Source of the DNA: Paraburkholderia sp. BL9I2N2
GTDB lineage: Bacteria; Pseudomonadota; Gammaproteobacteria; Burkholderiales; Burkholderiaceae
DNA length: 64,000 bases
Assembly: GCF_004339745.1 (NCBI RefSeq)
Contig: NZ_SMGP01000001.1
Span: 1,302,001-1,366,000, forward strand
Direction of reading: 5' to 3'
Part shown: one piece after another, positions 36,345 to 45,984 of the stretch
Position numbering within the stretch: position 1 is the stretch's first letter
Layout of the letters: every line of letters begins with the position of its first letter
Notes under the pieces: model-generated
The model's database searches: none
Told to the model about the DNA's origin: nothing
Seen by the model: only the letters and a program-made list of their open reading frames with translations
Position numbers and translations under genes: made by a program

Positions 36345-38096
36345 ATGACTCTCATTGAAGTCAAAGTACCCGACATCGGCGATTTCGGCGATATTCCGGT
36401 CATCGAGGTACTGGTCAAAACGGGTGACACGGTCCGGAAGGAGCAATCGCTCGTCACACTGGAGTCGGACAAGGCGACGATGGATGTGCCGAGCGCGGAA
36501 GCCGGTACGGTTAAAGAAGTGAAAGTGAAGGTTGGCGATAAAGTTTCGGAAGGTACGCTGATTGTTCTGCTAGAAGCAACAAACATTAGGGCGTACGAGG
36601 CGTCCGTTGCGGGAGCACCGTCGAGCATCACCGCAAGCGTGGCTCCGCAAGCGGGCAGCTTCGCCGGCAAGGCCGATATCGAATGCGACATGCTCGTGCT
36701 CGGCTCGGGCCCTGGCGGCTATTCGGCTGCGTTCCGTTCCGCGGACCTCGGCATGAAGACGGTGCTCGTCGAGCGTTATGCAACGCTGGGCGGCGTGTGT
36801 CTGAACGTCGGCTGTATTCCGTCCAAAGCGCTGCTGCACACGGCGCTCGTGATCGACGAAGCCGAAGCGCTCGGCGCGCATGGCATCACGTTCGCAAAGC
36901 CGCAAATCGATCTCGACAAGTTGCGCGAGTTCAAGTCGGGCGTCGTCAAAAAGCTGACGGGCGGCCTCGCCGGCATGGCCAAGATGCGCAAGGTCGAAGT
37001 GGTGACGGGCACCGGCTCTTTCGTCGATCCGAATCACATGGAAGTGCAGACCGAGGGCGGCAAGAAGGTCGTCAGGTTCAAGCAGGCGATTATCGCCGCA
37101 GGTTCGGAGGCGGTGAAGCTGCCGTTTATTCCGGAAGATCCGCGCGTAGTGGATTCGACCGGCGCGCTCGAACTGCGCCAGATTCCGCAGCGCATGCTGG
37201 TGATCGGCGGCGGCATCATTGGTCTTGAAATGGCGACGGTGTATGCCACGCTCGGCGCGAAAATCGACGTCGTCGAAATGCTCGACGGTCTGATGGCCGG
37301 CGCCGACCGCGATCTCGTCAAGGTCTGGGAGAAGTACAACAGCAAGCGTTTCGCAAACGTCATGCTGAAGACCAAAACCACTGCGTCTGAAGCGAAAGAG
37401 GACGGCATCTACGTGTCGTTCGAAGGCGACAAGGCGCCGGCCGAAGCGCAGCGGTACGACCTCGTGCTGGTGGCCGTCGGCCGCACGCCGAACGGCAAAA
37501 AGATCGGCGCGGACAAGGCGGGCGTGGCGGTGACGGATCGCGGCTTTATCGAAGCCGACAAGCAGATGCGCACCAACGTGCCGCACATCTTCGCGATCGG
37601 CGATATCGTCGGCCAGCCGATGCTCGCGCATAAAGCCGTGCACGAAGCCCACGTCGCCGCCGAAGTGGCTCACGGCGAGAAGGCGTACTTCGACGCGCTG
37701 CAGATTCCGTCGGTGGCCTACACCGATCCTGAAGTGGCGTGGGCCGGCAAGACCGAAGACCAGTTGAAGGCTGAAGGCATCAAGTACGGCAAGGCAGTAT
37801 TCCCGTGGGCTGCTTCAGGCCGCGCGATCGCCAACGGCCGCGACGAGGGCTTCACGAAGCTGCTGTTCGACGAGGAAACGCATCGCGTGATCGGCGGCGG
37901 GATTGTCGGTCTGAATGCAGGCGACCTGATCAGCGAAGTGTGCCTCGCAATCGAAATGGGCGCGGATGCGACGGACATCGGCAAGACGATTCACCCGCAC
38001 CCGACGCTCGGCGAATCGATCGGCATGGCCGCCGAACTGTACGAAGGCGTGTGTACCGATTTGCCGCCGAAGCGCGAAAAGGCAGGTCCGAAGTAA
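36345..38096 (+). CDS. lpdA: Dihydrolipoamide dehydrogenase, E3, with N-terminal lipoyl domain
   Basis: ATG 36345 begins MTLIEVKVPDIGDFGD. The 583-residue flavoprotein carries its own lipoyl domain (ESDKATMDVPSAEAG near residue 45). It then has FAD-binding LGSGPGGYSAAFRSADLG (near 120), the redox disulfide GGVCLNVGCIPSKALLH (near 150), NAD-binding VIGGGIIGLEMATVYATLG (near 287), and the C-terminal HPHPTLGESIGMAAE with the base His. It reoxidises dihydrolipoyl groups of E2. A lipoylated E3 is common in beta-proteobacterial and neisserial PDH complexes. It follows E2 by 18 nt. Confidence 0.96.
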   Translation: MTLIEVKVPDIGDFGDIPVIEVLVKTGDTVRKEQSLVTLESDKATMDVPSAEAGTVKEVKVKVGDKVSEGTLIVLLEATNIRAYEASVAGAPSSITASVAPQAGSFAGKADIECDMLVLGSGPGGYSAAFRSADLGMKTVLVERYATLGGVCLNVGCIPSKALLHTALVIDEAEALGAHGITFAKPQIDLDKLREFKSGVVKKLTGGLAGMAKMRKVEVVTGTGSFVDPNHMEVQTEGGKKVVRFKQAIIAAGSEAVKLPFIPEDPRVVDSTGALELRQIPQRMLVIGGGIIGLEMATVYATLGAKIDVVEMLDGLMAGADRDLVKVWEKYNSKRFANVMLKTKTTASEAKEDGIYVSFEGDKAPAEAQRYDLVLVAVGRTPNGKKIGADKAGVAVTDRGFIEADKQMRTNVPHIFAIGDIVGQPMLAHKAVHEAHVAAEVAHGEKAYFDALQIPSVAYTDPEVAWAGKTEDQLKAEGIKYGKAVFPWAASGRAIANGRDEGFTKLLFDEETHRVIGGGIVGLNAGDLISEVCLAIEMGADATDIGKTIHPHPTLGESIGMAAELYEGVCTDLPPKREKAGPK

Positions 38097-38199
38097 ACGT
38101 AGGTCCTCGGGGTCTGTCAATCACGTGTTGCAGCGAGCCAGTCACTACCTTCGATCTTCAGGATCCCGTACTGTGACCTTCACAAAGGATGAGAAAGTT

Positions 38200-38439
38200 A
38201 TGACGATCGTGGGAACCTCGTTGAGAAATATGGTGCAGGACTGGTTGGCGCCCAACCCGAAAAGAGGATTTCGGGTCAGCCACTATGGACGATCCAGCAG
38301 GGGACGCTACGTTTGCGTCGTCGCAGACAATGGAGCGGGCTCGAGGGCAATGTTCTTTTTTCGCCACCGTGACGGGTCATGGTGCATCTTACCGCCACAG
38401 CCAGAAAGACCCGCCATGCAGGTTGCAGAATTGTGTTGA
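38200..38439 (+). CDS. Small hypothetical protein
   Basis: ATG 38200 has AAAGGATGAG upstream. The 79-residue product (MTIVGTSLRNMVQDWLAPNP..., ...YVCVVADNGAGSRAMFFFRH...) has no recognised domain, signal or membrane span. Codon usage resembles the neighbouring genes, and small proteins of this kind occur in Burkholderia. Function unknown; it could end the dehydrogenase operon or be independent. Confidence 0.5.
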   Translation: MTIVGTSLRNMVQDWLAPNPKRGFRVSHYGRSSRGRYVCVVADNGAGSRAMFFFRHRDGSWCILPPQPERPAMQVAELC

Positions 38440-38761
38440 GCACGAAAGAGCGCAAATCAACAGGCCGACGGAGCTGTTACCCGGACTATGCCTCTGCTTC
38501 CCTTATCGTTGCCTCCTTGGAAGGATGCAATGGTTAAACCGATACCCGATGATGTCTTGTGGTGACTAATTCAACTATCTTTGCCGCCGATCAAGCCGAA
38601 GCGCGCTTCATAAACCGCATGTGCGCCTTTGTGCTGCGGCGCAGTGCTAAAGAACCTTCTGTCCGTACACGTCTCGGAGTGTTTCGACGAGCACTGAACG
38701 GTAGAGCAGCCTACGTGCACGAGCTTGCCTTCCGTCGCGCATCGCGGCCTACGGTGCCGCG
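38440..38761. other. Intergenic stretch before the EAL gene
   Basis: About 320 bp with only short unsupported frames on both strands. It should hold the promoter of the EAL-domain gene; no clear motif was identified. Confidence 0.4.
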
Positions 38762-40099
38762 ATGAGCAATCGCCTTCGGCTCGTCCGCCGGCCAACGGAG
38801 GTCAGATCGCTTTCGATAGCGGAGGAGGAAAATGTGCAGGGCACATGCGAGGCAGCGAACGAAGGTCCCGTGTCCGAGAGCACCGCACGCCGGAACTCAC
38901 TGTGCATCGTGGCGTCAATCCGTAACCTCGCGCACATTGAAAGTGCTTACGGCACCGCAACCGCGCTGACCGTCGGGCATGTTGTATACGGGCGCGCCCG
39001 CGATTTCTGGACGCGGGAGTCGGGCATCATGACACGCAGCGGAGAGCAGATTGTCGTTCTGATTGACCATGCTGTTCCTGAAGACCTGGCGAACGCTCGC
39101 GCAGTTTGCAGCGACCATAGCATCGTCGATGCGGTCGTCGCGGCGCTGGGCGACGCGCCGGTGTTCACGTCGATGGGCCCGATCCGCGCAGACATCGGTG
39201 CATCGATCCCGACCTGCGACGGCACACCGTTCGACTCCGAAAAAGAAGCATCCGCGGAGATGCGCATGGGCACCAGAAAGTGGCGGACCCGATACGCGCG
39301 GGACATGGAAATTGCCGGGGAACTGCTAGGCGCGATGGAACGCGACGAGTTGTGCTTCCGCTATGAGAAGGTCTGCAGCGCGACCGGTACGGAGTGCGTC
39401 AGCTATTGGGAGGCGTTGTTGTGCAGGACCGGAGATGGCGTACCGGTCAGTGTAGGCAAGTGGATTCCCGCTCTCGAACGGCTCGGACTGGTGAGCCGCC
39501 TCGACAGATGGGTCGTGACGACCGTGATCGATACGCTGCGTGCGCATCCGGACATGTCGCTGGGCTGTAACGTGTCGATTCAGAGTGCAGCGCTCGGCGG
39601 CTGGCGGTCGATGGTCATCGAAACCCTTGCCGGGGAGCCTCAGGTCGCGGCACGGCTCGTCATCGAGTTGACGGAAAGCGCGCCGCTGACCGACATCGAC
39701 GCAGTCGCGGACTTCGTCCGGGCGCTGCAACAGCTCGGATGTCGCGTCGCTCTCGATGACATCGGTGCAGGCTACAGTTCCGTGCGGAGTCTTATGGAAC
39801 TGAGTGTGGACATTGCAAAAGTCGATGGTGGATATCTGCATCGGGCCCGCTCGAACGGATGCGTAAGAGTACATTTGGGTGCGCTGATCCGTCTGGCGCG
39901 AAGATGCGCTTCGCATGTGGTGGTCGAACGTGTCGAGGACGAGGAAGACCTGCACATATCCCAGGCCTGTGGCGCGCATTGGGTTCAGGGATATCTCTTT
40001 GAGCCGATCTTCGTCGCCGGTTTGGCGCAATCGGCGTCTGAGCCGGAACGGACTGATGTGCGAGATGGAAGGTCCTGCGGGAGAAAGGAGAAATCTTGA
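38762..40099 (+). CDS. EAL-domain protein (putative cyclic-di-GMP phosphodiesterase)
   Basis: The 445-residue cytoplasmic protein has an N-terminal part like a decayed GGDEF domain (IRNLAHIESAYGTATALTVGH..., no GGDEF motif; residues 45-170). A C-terminal EAL domain covers residues 190-420. Key pieces are YWEALLC (EAL), CNVSIQSAALGG (Asn), VIELTESAPL (Glu), ALDDIGAGYSSVRSL (Asp pair), IAKVDGGYL (Lys), VVVERVEDEEDL (Glu) and HWVQGYLFE (Gln). Most metal-binding residues are present, so hydrolysis of c-di-GMP is plausible. The EGVE loop reads ERVE. There is no membrane segment or sensor domain. Confidence 0.85.
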   Translation: MSNRLRLVRRPTEVRSLSIAEEENVQGTCEAANEGPVSESTARRNSLCIVASIRNLAHIESAYGTATALTVGHVVYGRARDFWTRESGIMTRSGEQIVVLIDHAVPEDLANARAVCSDHSIVDAVVAALGDAPVFTSMGPIRADIGASIPTCDGTPFDSEKEASAEMRMGTRKWRTRYARDMEIAGELLGAMERDELCFRYEKVCSATGTECVSYWEALLCRTGDGVPVSVGKWIPALERLGLVSRLDRWVVTTVIDTLRAHPDMSLGCNVSIQSAALGGWRSMVIETLAGEPQVAARLVIELTESAPLTDIDAVADFVRALQQLGCRVALDDIGAGYSSVRSLMELSVDIAKVDGGYLHRARSNGCVRVHLGALIRLARRCASHVVVERVEDEEDLHISQACGAHWVQGYLFEPIFVAGLAQSASEPERTDVRDGRSCGRKEKS

Positions 40100-40333
40100 G
40101 CGACATCCTTCACCACAAACCTGAAAGTGGCGTGCCGGTCATCGCACAGCTCGTCGCTGGCATGCGGACCAACTGCGAGTCCGCTTGCAATTTTCTTCCG
40201 CAGCAATGACCGCGGTTGACGCGTATTCCCGCCTGAGCCTGAACGTCCGGTGTTTAGTTTCCTTCGAGTGCACCGCGATTGAGGTATCGGCGGCGCAATC
40301 CAGACTGGGTCCGGGAATGAATGGAGTACAAAA

Positions 40334-40543
40334 ATGTTCGAAAAGTCGAAGCCGCTCACGCTCGAATACGCCCGGGAGCTCGAGATATGGACGTGCGCCT
40401 GGTACGACGAAGCCGTAGCAGCAAATTTCGTGCGGCCGCCGTATCACCCTGACGCGATGATCATCAAACGTCTGCAGGGCTACTTCCACGCCGGCCTGGC
40501 GCCGGCTGAAGCTGCAATGGCATGCTTCGGAAGGAACCACTGA
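40334..40543 (+). CDS. Small conserved Burkholderia-type protein
   Basis: The 69-residue product begins MFEKSKPLTLEYARELEIW and includes PPYHPDAMIIKRLQGYFHAG and PAEAAMACFGRNH. From memory, small proteins of this pattern occur in Burkholderia genomes, function unknown. GGGAATGAATGGAG upstream gives a plausible ribosome site. No signal or membrane span. Confidence 0.6.
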   Translation: MFEKSKPLTLEYARELEIWTCAWYDEAVAANFVRPPYHPDAMIIKRLQGYFHAGLAPAEAAMACFGRNH

Positions 40544-40835
40544 AACGGCGCCGGCATCGCATCCTCGCTGGGCATGGATGGTCATGCGCAAGGCCGGCAA
40601 CGATCTGGAAGATGCAATGAATGCCCAGCCCGTTACGCACATGGACCAACCACTGGAATCGGGCAACAACTTCAGCGAAGGTGCGCGTCTGCTGGAGTAC
40701 CGATGGCGGCGCTTCGGCACCTGAACGAAGGAAACCATCGACGCCGCCGCCTCGAGCGGCTATGGGCGACGGCGCCGCCGCATTCCAGACAGAGTTTTTT
40801 GTTGATACCTATGCGTGGTTCAGGAAGGGGACACG
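40544..40835. other. Intergenic stretch before the ArgP-like gene
   Basis: No supported gene; about 290 bp that should include the LysR-family promoter. Confidence 0.35.
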
Positions 40836-41750
40836 ATGTTGAACATGACCGAACTAGAAACGTTTGCCGCGGTCGTTGAGTATCGCAGTTTCTCGCAGGC
40901 GGCCGCGGCACTAAACATCTCTTCTGCTGCAGCGACACGCCGGGTCAAGCGGCTTGAAAGGTCAACGGGGGCACTCCTCCTGATCCGCGAACCGACCGTG
41001 ATGCCGACGCAGGCAGGAGAAAAAGTCTATCGTCATTTCATGTCCATCCGGCTTCGGAAGGACGACCTGCTACGGGAAATCGAGCCCGGAAGAGCCGCGA
41101 CCACTGCGCTGGCACTGGCAATCAACGCCGATTCCCTTGCAACCTGGTTCGAGCCGGTGACGCGCGAACTGGTGCAGTACCATGTCGAGCTTGAGATTCT
41201 GGTCGATGACCAGGATCACACGCTCGATGCGCTTGCCCGCGGCGACGTCAAAGGCTTTCTTTCGACGCAGGCGGAGCCTGTGGGTGAGCGTTTCGCGGCC
41301 GAGCCGGTCGGACAGATGCGCTATCAGTGTGTCGCTTCGCCCGGGTTCGCCCGCGAACATTTCGCTGGCGGCCTGATCCTGCCCGGCGCGCTCAAGGCAC
41401 CAGCCATCCTGTTTGACCGCAAGGACAGGTTGCACGACATATTTCTCAGGTCGTACTTCGGCGCGACAGTCGGCAGGTACATCAAGCACTATTTGCCTTC
41501 ACCGTCGGCGTTGTTCAATGCAATTGTTGACGGCGTCGGGTATGGTCTCGTACCTGCGATGCAGGCCGAGCCGCGAATCATTGACGGCAGACTGGTTGCG
41601 CTCGCCCCCGATCACGACGTGATGATCGATCTGTACTGGCATCACTGGGAGCAGGAGCCCGAGTCGCTCGCGAAGATCAGTGCACTGGTGATGGAAGCGG
41701 CACGCGGAAGCCTGGTTCAGCCGGCTCCGGAGGGAGACGGCGGCAGTTGA
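40836..41750 (+). CDS. LysR-family regulator, ArgP/IciA-like
   Basis: ATG 40836 has AGGAAGGGG upstream; the frame is open from 40815. The 304-residue product has a LysR helix-turn-helix (LETFAAVVEYRSFSQAAAALNI, SSAAATRRVKRLE) and an effector domain. The latter reads like ArgP, with ALAINADSLATWF, GDVKGFLSTQAEPVG and PSPSALFNAIVDGVGYGLVP. ArgP senses lysine and arginine and drives the exporter gene argO. No argO/lysE gene lies next to it here, so its target is elsewhere or different. Confidence 0.85.
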   Translation: MLNMTELETFAAVVEYRSFSQAAAALNISSAAATRRVKRLERSTGALLLIREPTVMPTQAGEKVYRHFMSIRLRKDDLLREIEPGRAATTALALAINADSLATWFEPVTRELVQYHVELEILVDDQDHTLDALARGDVKGFLSTQAEPVGERFAAEPVGQMRYQCVASPGFAREHFAGGLILPGALKAPAILFDRKDRLHDIFLRSYFGATVGRYIKHYLPSPSALFNAIVDGVGYGLVPAMQAEPRIIDGRLVALAPDHDVMIDLYWHHWEQEPESLAKISALVMEAARGSLVQPAPEGDGGS

Positions 41751-42052
41751 AGGATCATCGCAGATGGCCGCCTCGACGCTGCGTGGCGCGTCTTTCGGCC
41801 GCGCTTGTCACGCCGCTCATTGTCGCCCGTGTTTTTCTGGGGACATGTCATGCGGTCCGATCTCCCGCTGTCCTTTCTCATAGCCGGTCCCGTTTCATTT
41901 ACCTCGATTCCGTCCACCCGGGGGTTCCGCAGTGACGCAAGCGGTGAATGTTACGCCGGCGACGGATCCGGGACCATAACGGTCCATGGAGGCGGGAGAC
42001 GTTGCCTGCCAACGGGCGGCCACCCTTTTCCAGCGACGATATTCACGCATAC
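41751..42052. other. Intergenic stretch before the GlxA-like gene
   Basis: About 300 bp; the frame of the following gene is open from 41948, but the convincing start is ATG 42053. Nothing else is recognised. Confidence 0.4.
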
Positions 42053-43024
42053 ATGCCAGAGAACGTTACGATCAAGTCAGTGAAGCATATTGGTATTGCA
42101 TTATTCGACGGATTTGCGCTCTGCGAGACCGCTTCTGTGATCGAACTGTTCCAGTGTGCCAATGCACTCGTTTCAGGTGACCGGGGGCGTGCAGTGCCGT
42201 ACCAGGTGTATCTGCTTTCGAGTGCCGGCGGTTGCGTCGCAAGCTCGTCTTCGGTCAACGTGTGGACCGAAAGCGTCGACACGCCGCGCCATGTCAGGCA
42301 TTTCCAGGTGCTTTTCGTCGCAGGCGGGGCAGGCGTTCAACACATCGCGTGTGACAGGCAGAGCATGGAGTGGCTGCGCCGAACAGGTGAGCGTGCCGGG
42401 CTCGTTTATGCCATTGCCGAAGGGCACCAGCTACTGGAAGGAGCCGGGTTCAGATGCGCGCAAGCCGGTTGGTGCATCGACGAACAGGCTTCAGTTGGGG
42501 GGAGAACGGCCCTCCGGGCGCCGAGGACGCACGAGGTGTCTCCGGCGATTCGCGCGGCGTTGAGCATCATCCAGGAAGACCTTGGCGGTGAGATTGTGCG
42601 CCCGATTCCGCCCGACATCATGTCACCGGCGCTGACGCAACTTACCGACATGATCTGTCGAACGGCGACGCGCGATGTCAGCGAGAAGATCAGGGCCGCT
42701 GCGCGATGGCTGGAGGCAAATGGCAACCAGCCACTTGCGATCGGGCGGGCTGCCGAGGCGGCAGCAATGAGCGGCAGGAACTTCCTGCGACGTTTCAAGG
42801 CGGAAATGGGCGTCACACCGTGCGACTACCTCCTGCATCTGCGCCTCGACAGGTGTTGCCGTTTGCTCGTCGAGACCCGTCTGCCAGTCGACAAGATCGC
42901 GCGACGTTGCGGCGTGGGCAGCGGCGGGCGACTCGCCAAGCTGTTTCGCAGGCATCTCGGCAAGACCCCTACCGACTACAGGGCCATCCAGCGCTGGTCG
43001 GGCGAATCCAGCCAGGGAGACTGA
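42053..43024 (+). CDS. GlxA-family AraC-type transcriptional regulator
   Basis: The 323-residue protein has an N-terminal DJ-1/PfpI-like domain (IGIALFDGFALCETASVIELF, residues 11-31; LFVAGGAGVQHI near 87; YAIAEGHQLLEGAGF near 122). The C-terminal AraC helix-turn-helix pair follows (AAEAAAMSGRNFLRRFKAEMG near 237 and VDKIARRCGVGSGGRLAKLFRRHLG near 283). The nucleophile position that is Cys in PfpI proteases is Ala here (IAEGH), as expected for a regulator. Such proteins often control catabolism of amines or amino acids. The target is probably nearby but not shown. Confidence 0.88.
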   Translation: MPENVTIKSVKHIGIALFDGFALCETASVIELFQCANALVSGDRGRAVPYQVYLLSSAGGCVASSSSVNVWTESVDTPRHVRHFQVLFVAGGAGVQHIACDRQSMEWLRRTGERAGLVYAIAEGHQLLEGAGFRCAQAGWCIDEQASVGGRTALRAPRTHEVSPAIRAALSIIQEDLGGEIVRPIPPDIMSPALTQLTDMICRTATRDVSEKIRAAARWLEANGNQPLAIGRAAEAAAMSGRNFLRRFKAEMGVTPCDYLLHLRLDRCCRLLVETRLPVDKIARRCGVGSGGRLAKLFRRHLGKTPTDYRAIQRWSGESSQGD

Positions 43025-43128
43025 AACTTCCGAAGCCGAAATCAGAATTGCTCGTCTGAACGCCCGAACGACCAGGGGTAAGATTGCCTGCCCACCGCTC
43101 CATTCTGCCCGGCTTCGACGGCCGGACT

Positions 43129-44391
43129 TCAGGATCGCGCGCGCCCCGGCAGGCGGGTGAATCGCCATGCGGCCAGCACGCAGGCGGACGCCAGCAACCC
43201 GGCCGGCAGCGGGAGCCAGGCGGGCAGATTTCCGATATCAGTCCAGTTCATCGACGAAACGAGCAGGGAGGTCGCGGCGCCAGAGAGCAACATCCATGAT
43301 GCGCAGCGCGGCGCAACGCGTCGTCCGGTCTCGTGAAGGAGAAACAGCAACCCGACGGCCGCAACATACACGACGTTCAACGAAACGATGGTTGATACGA
43401 TCGCCTGACCGTCCGTCGCGATTGCGCATCCGATGGCAACGATCAGCACGCGCGACGCGTGGCCGTGGTGACCATCACTCGCGTGGCCGTGGCGGCCATC
43501 ACGCGAATATAGGCCCTCAAGGGCCGACGACATCGCTCGCGTGATGGCCGTTCCCGATCCGAGCGCGGCCAGGAGGATAACGCCGATGCAAATCATCCCC
43601 ATCGCCCCACTGGTCTGCAGCATGATCCATGGGATCGCACTCGCGGTCTCGCTCAGGCCGTACAGCTTGCCGGCGCGAAGCGCAGCGACGACCGTCGCGG
43701 CCGGAAGAAACCCCGTCACCATCAGGAAGAGGCTCGCGAGCACGCAGCCCAGCCACGCATCTCGCGGTCGGCGCGCCGCGATGGCGAACTGTTGATAGTC
43801 GGATCCCGTGATGACCAGAAAGCCGACCGCTGCAATGGTGACCAGGGTCCCGGCTCGTGGCGCAGTGCATATCTCCGCAATGAAGGACGGCCACGCATGC
43901 AGGTACACGGGCAGGCCGCCCGATGCGGCGAGCGCATGCACAAGCGCGATGTTCGTCGCCAGCAGGCAGCACGCAAAGAGCACCGCAGCGATGCCGAGCT
44001 CAATGCAGGACATGACCAGCAGCGCCGCGGCGATCAGCACCAGTGCATGGGTTGCCGGCAGGCCCGTCGCGACGAGCACGGCGATACCGCCATGGATCTG
44101 GGCGGCCAGTACGCCGGACATCCACACGAGCGAGAGCAGCGCGACGAGCCTGCGCACCACCGGACCGTACCGCTCGCCAAACACGTCCCAGATGAGTTCG
44201 CGGCCCCGCCAGAGTGTCGGCGCGGCCAGCGCAAGCCCGAGCATGCCCAGTGCGGTGACGATCGCATACAGACTGCCCGCCATGCCGGCATGCAGTGCCA
44301 TTTCGCCGGAACCGAGCAGGAAGGCGACACCGTAGCTGGCCGAGACGAGCAGCGCGGCCACGTGGATCGCACCGAGATTACGCTGCAGCAT
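43129..44391 (-). CDS. Multi-spanning membrane transporter, SSS/APC-like
   Basis: ATG 44391 has GGAGGTG 5 nt upstream. The 420-residue product has about 11 hydrophobic spans (for example GSLYAIVTALGMLGLALAAP, HALVLIAAALLVMSCIEL, VTIAAVGFLVITGSDYQQ, MGMICIGVILLAALGSGTAI) and no signal peptide. The GSDYQQF segment recalls sodium:solute symporters, but the assignment is only by overall look. A short His/Gly-rich repeat (GRHGHASDGHHGHAS) lies in a loop near residue 315. Its start overlaps the end of the desaturase gene by 14 nt, so both are made from one message. Confidence 0.7.
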   Translation of the reverse strand: MLQRNLGAIHVAALLVSASYGVAFLLGSGEMALHAGMAGSLYAIVTALGMLGLALAAPTLWRGRELIWDVFGERYGPVVRRLVALLSLVWMSGVLAAQIHGGIAVLVATGLPATHALVLIAAALLVMSCIELGIAAVLFACCLLATNIALVHALAASGGLPVYLHAWPSFIAEICTAPRAGTLVTIAAVGFLVITGSDYQQFAIAARRPRDAWLGCVLASLFLMVTGFLPAATVVAALRAGKLYGLSETASAIPWIMLQTSGAMGMICIGVILLAALGSGTAITRAMSSALEGLYSRDGRHGHASDGHHGHASRVLIVAIGCAIATDGQAIVSTIVSLNVVYVAAVGLLFLLHETGRRVAPRCASWMLLSGAATSLLVSSMNWTDIGNLPAWLPLPAGLLASACVLAAWRFTRLPGRARS

Positions 44392-45331
44392 TTTCACCTC
44401 CCTGGACTTCCCATTCGCGCACGACGGCCTCAGGGCCGCGAAAGTACGCATGGCAGACTCTCGCCTCGCTGGCGAAGGCGGGCAAAGCCAGCAGCCTGCG
44501 CTGTGCGCGAGGCAGGCGGTGATAGGGAATCGACGGCATCAGGTGATGCATGAGGTGGTAGCCGTTGTTGTGCGGGTGAATGATCCAGCGCATGACGCTG
44601 CGGGACGAGACGTCACGCGTGTAACTGAAAATCCCGCCTCGCGCCAGACCGAAGTGATCGCACAGCTCACGAAACGTGGTGATCGCGTGAAAGAAGGTGG
44701 CTCTCGCCAGCATCCAGATGCCGAAAAAAAGCGCCGCCGCATGAACACCCCGCACAAGTGTCACGGCACCCAGTACGGCGACCCACCATCCGATGATGCC
44801 CAACCGCTGCATCCAGCCGAGCCGCCGTAGATGCAGGTGGCCGAATATTGAAGCTGACCGGGCCGCTGGCGCAAGCAGCACCTTGAGAAACGGTTGCCAC
44901 CAGCCGTCCCCAGGCCCGGGCTGAACGGCGATGTAGTCAGGGTCGTGCGTGGGGTCGCCGAGCCACGCGTGATGGCGGGCGTGGAGTTCCCGATAGAGGG
45001 CTAGACCGTTGAAGAGCGCCGGCGCGATGAAAAGTCGCGCGAGCGCGTCGTTGAGCCGACTGGAACGGGCAAAATTGCGGTGTGCGGCGTCGTGCAGCAG
45101 GTTGCCGAGCGCACGCTGCCGGTTACCGATCCATGCAACAGCCGCCGGTGCCGTCCACCATCCGACACGCAGCAGGATCAGGATGGCAACGGTGATGCTC
45201 AGCCAGTCGAACACGATATCGATGACGACATTGAGCACGTCGGGCGATGTCATGGTCCGGTGAAGGGTATCCCATTCGGGAAACGCGGAGCGGATCAGAT
45301 CCTGGTCGTGAATTACGGCGCGACTATTCAT
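44378..45331 (-). CDS. Membrane fatty acid desaturase-family protein
   Basis: The 317-residue protein has the three His boxes of the di-iron membrane desaturase family: GNLLHDAAHRNFA (near residue 79), ELHARHHAWLG (near 114) and GYHLMHHLMPSIPYH (near 260). Three or four hydrophobic segments lie between them (VFDWLSITVAILILLRVG, WWVAVLGAVTLVRGVHAAALFFG). It would desaturate or hydroxylate a lipid chain at the inner membrane. It is translationally coupled to the transporter gene downstream. The substrate is unknown. Confidence 0.85.
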   Translation of the reverse strand: MNSRAVIHDQDLIRSAFPEWDTLHRTMTSPDVLNVVIDIVFDWLSITVAILILLRVGWWTAPAAVAWIGNRQRALGNLLHDAAHRNFARSSRLNDALARLFIAPALFNGLALYRELHARHHAWLGDPTHDPDYIAVQPGPGDGWWQPFLKVLLAPAARSASIFGHLHLRRLGWMQRLGIIGWWVAVLGAVTLVRGVHAAALFFGIWMLARATFFHAITTFRELCDHFGLARGGIFSYTRDVSSRSVMRWIIHPHNNGYHLMHHLMPSIPYHRLPRAQRRLLALPAFASEARVCHAYFRGPEAVVREWEVQGGENAAA

Positions 45332-45984
45332 GAATTACCTCGCATGGATTACCTCACAACGAAGACAGGCACGTCGCCCGCAGCGGATGCGAAATCGCAT
45401 CGCATGCACATGGGTGACGACAACGGGCTTTGATATTACGAAACCAGCGCGCGCTTGATCCCGCGTTGCGAAAATATTCATGCGGTTGCATTTTCGGCAA
45501 CGGCGTGCGCGATGTTTTTCGATTCTTGCCGACCGTTTCCGGCGGCAATGAAATGAAGGGCGCGGGTATGATCGGGCGGATGACGTGCGCGGCGCCGCGG
45601 GAATTGGAGGCACGCGACAAATGCCAGGCAGGACTGCGAAACGTTCCGCTCTATCACGCAACCTCACGCAACATCACGGAGCACGCCTTGAAGAAGGACT
45701 GAAGAGACAGGTGATCGTGTGGGTTACAGCGTCAGTCTGGGCGCTCTATCGTCGATATCCTGTATGGATCCCGGGGTGACGCGGTGCTTCGCGATGAAGA
45801 TGGTCACAGGCGTTCTTGCTCTAAACCACGGTCATGGCGTCAACTGGGTCCCCTCATCGACTCCGCGAAAGGAGGCTCCGTCACGTGACGATGCGCGATA
45901 TTCCGCGCGGAGAATCGATCAACGGCTCGGGGAATTTTTCAGGAATCAGCGGGCCGGCCGGCGCCACGAACAGAACGCGCGGCG
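45332..45984. other. Gene-poor stretch between the desaturase and the ICE regulators
   Basis: About 650 bp with several short frames on both strands but no convincing gene. It may contain the left boundary of the conjugative element, but I found no direct repeat that marks an attachment site. Confidence 0.4.

Noticed and set aside
36570..37673. 367-codon minus-strand frame opposite the E3 gene
   Set aside because: Antisense shadow of a well-supported dehydrogenase gene.
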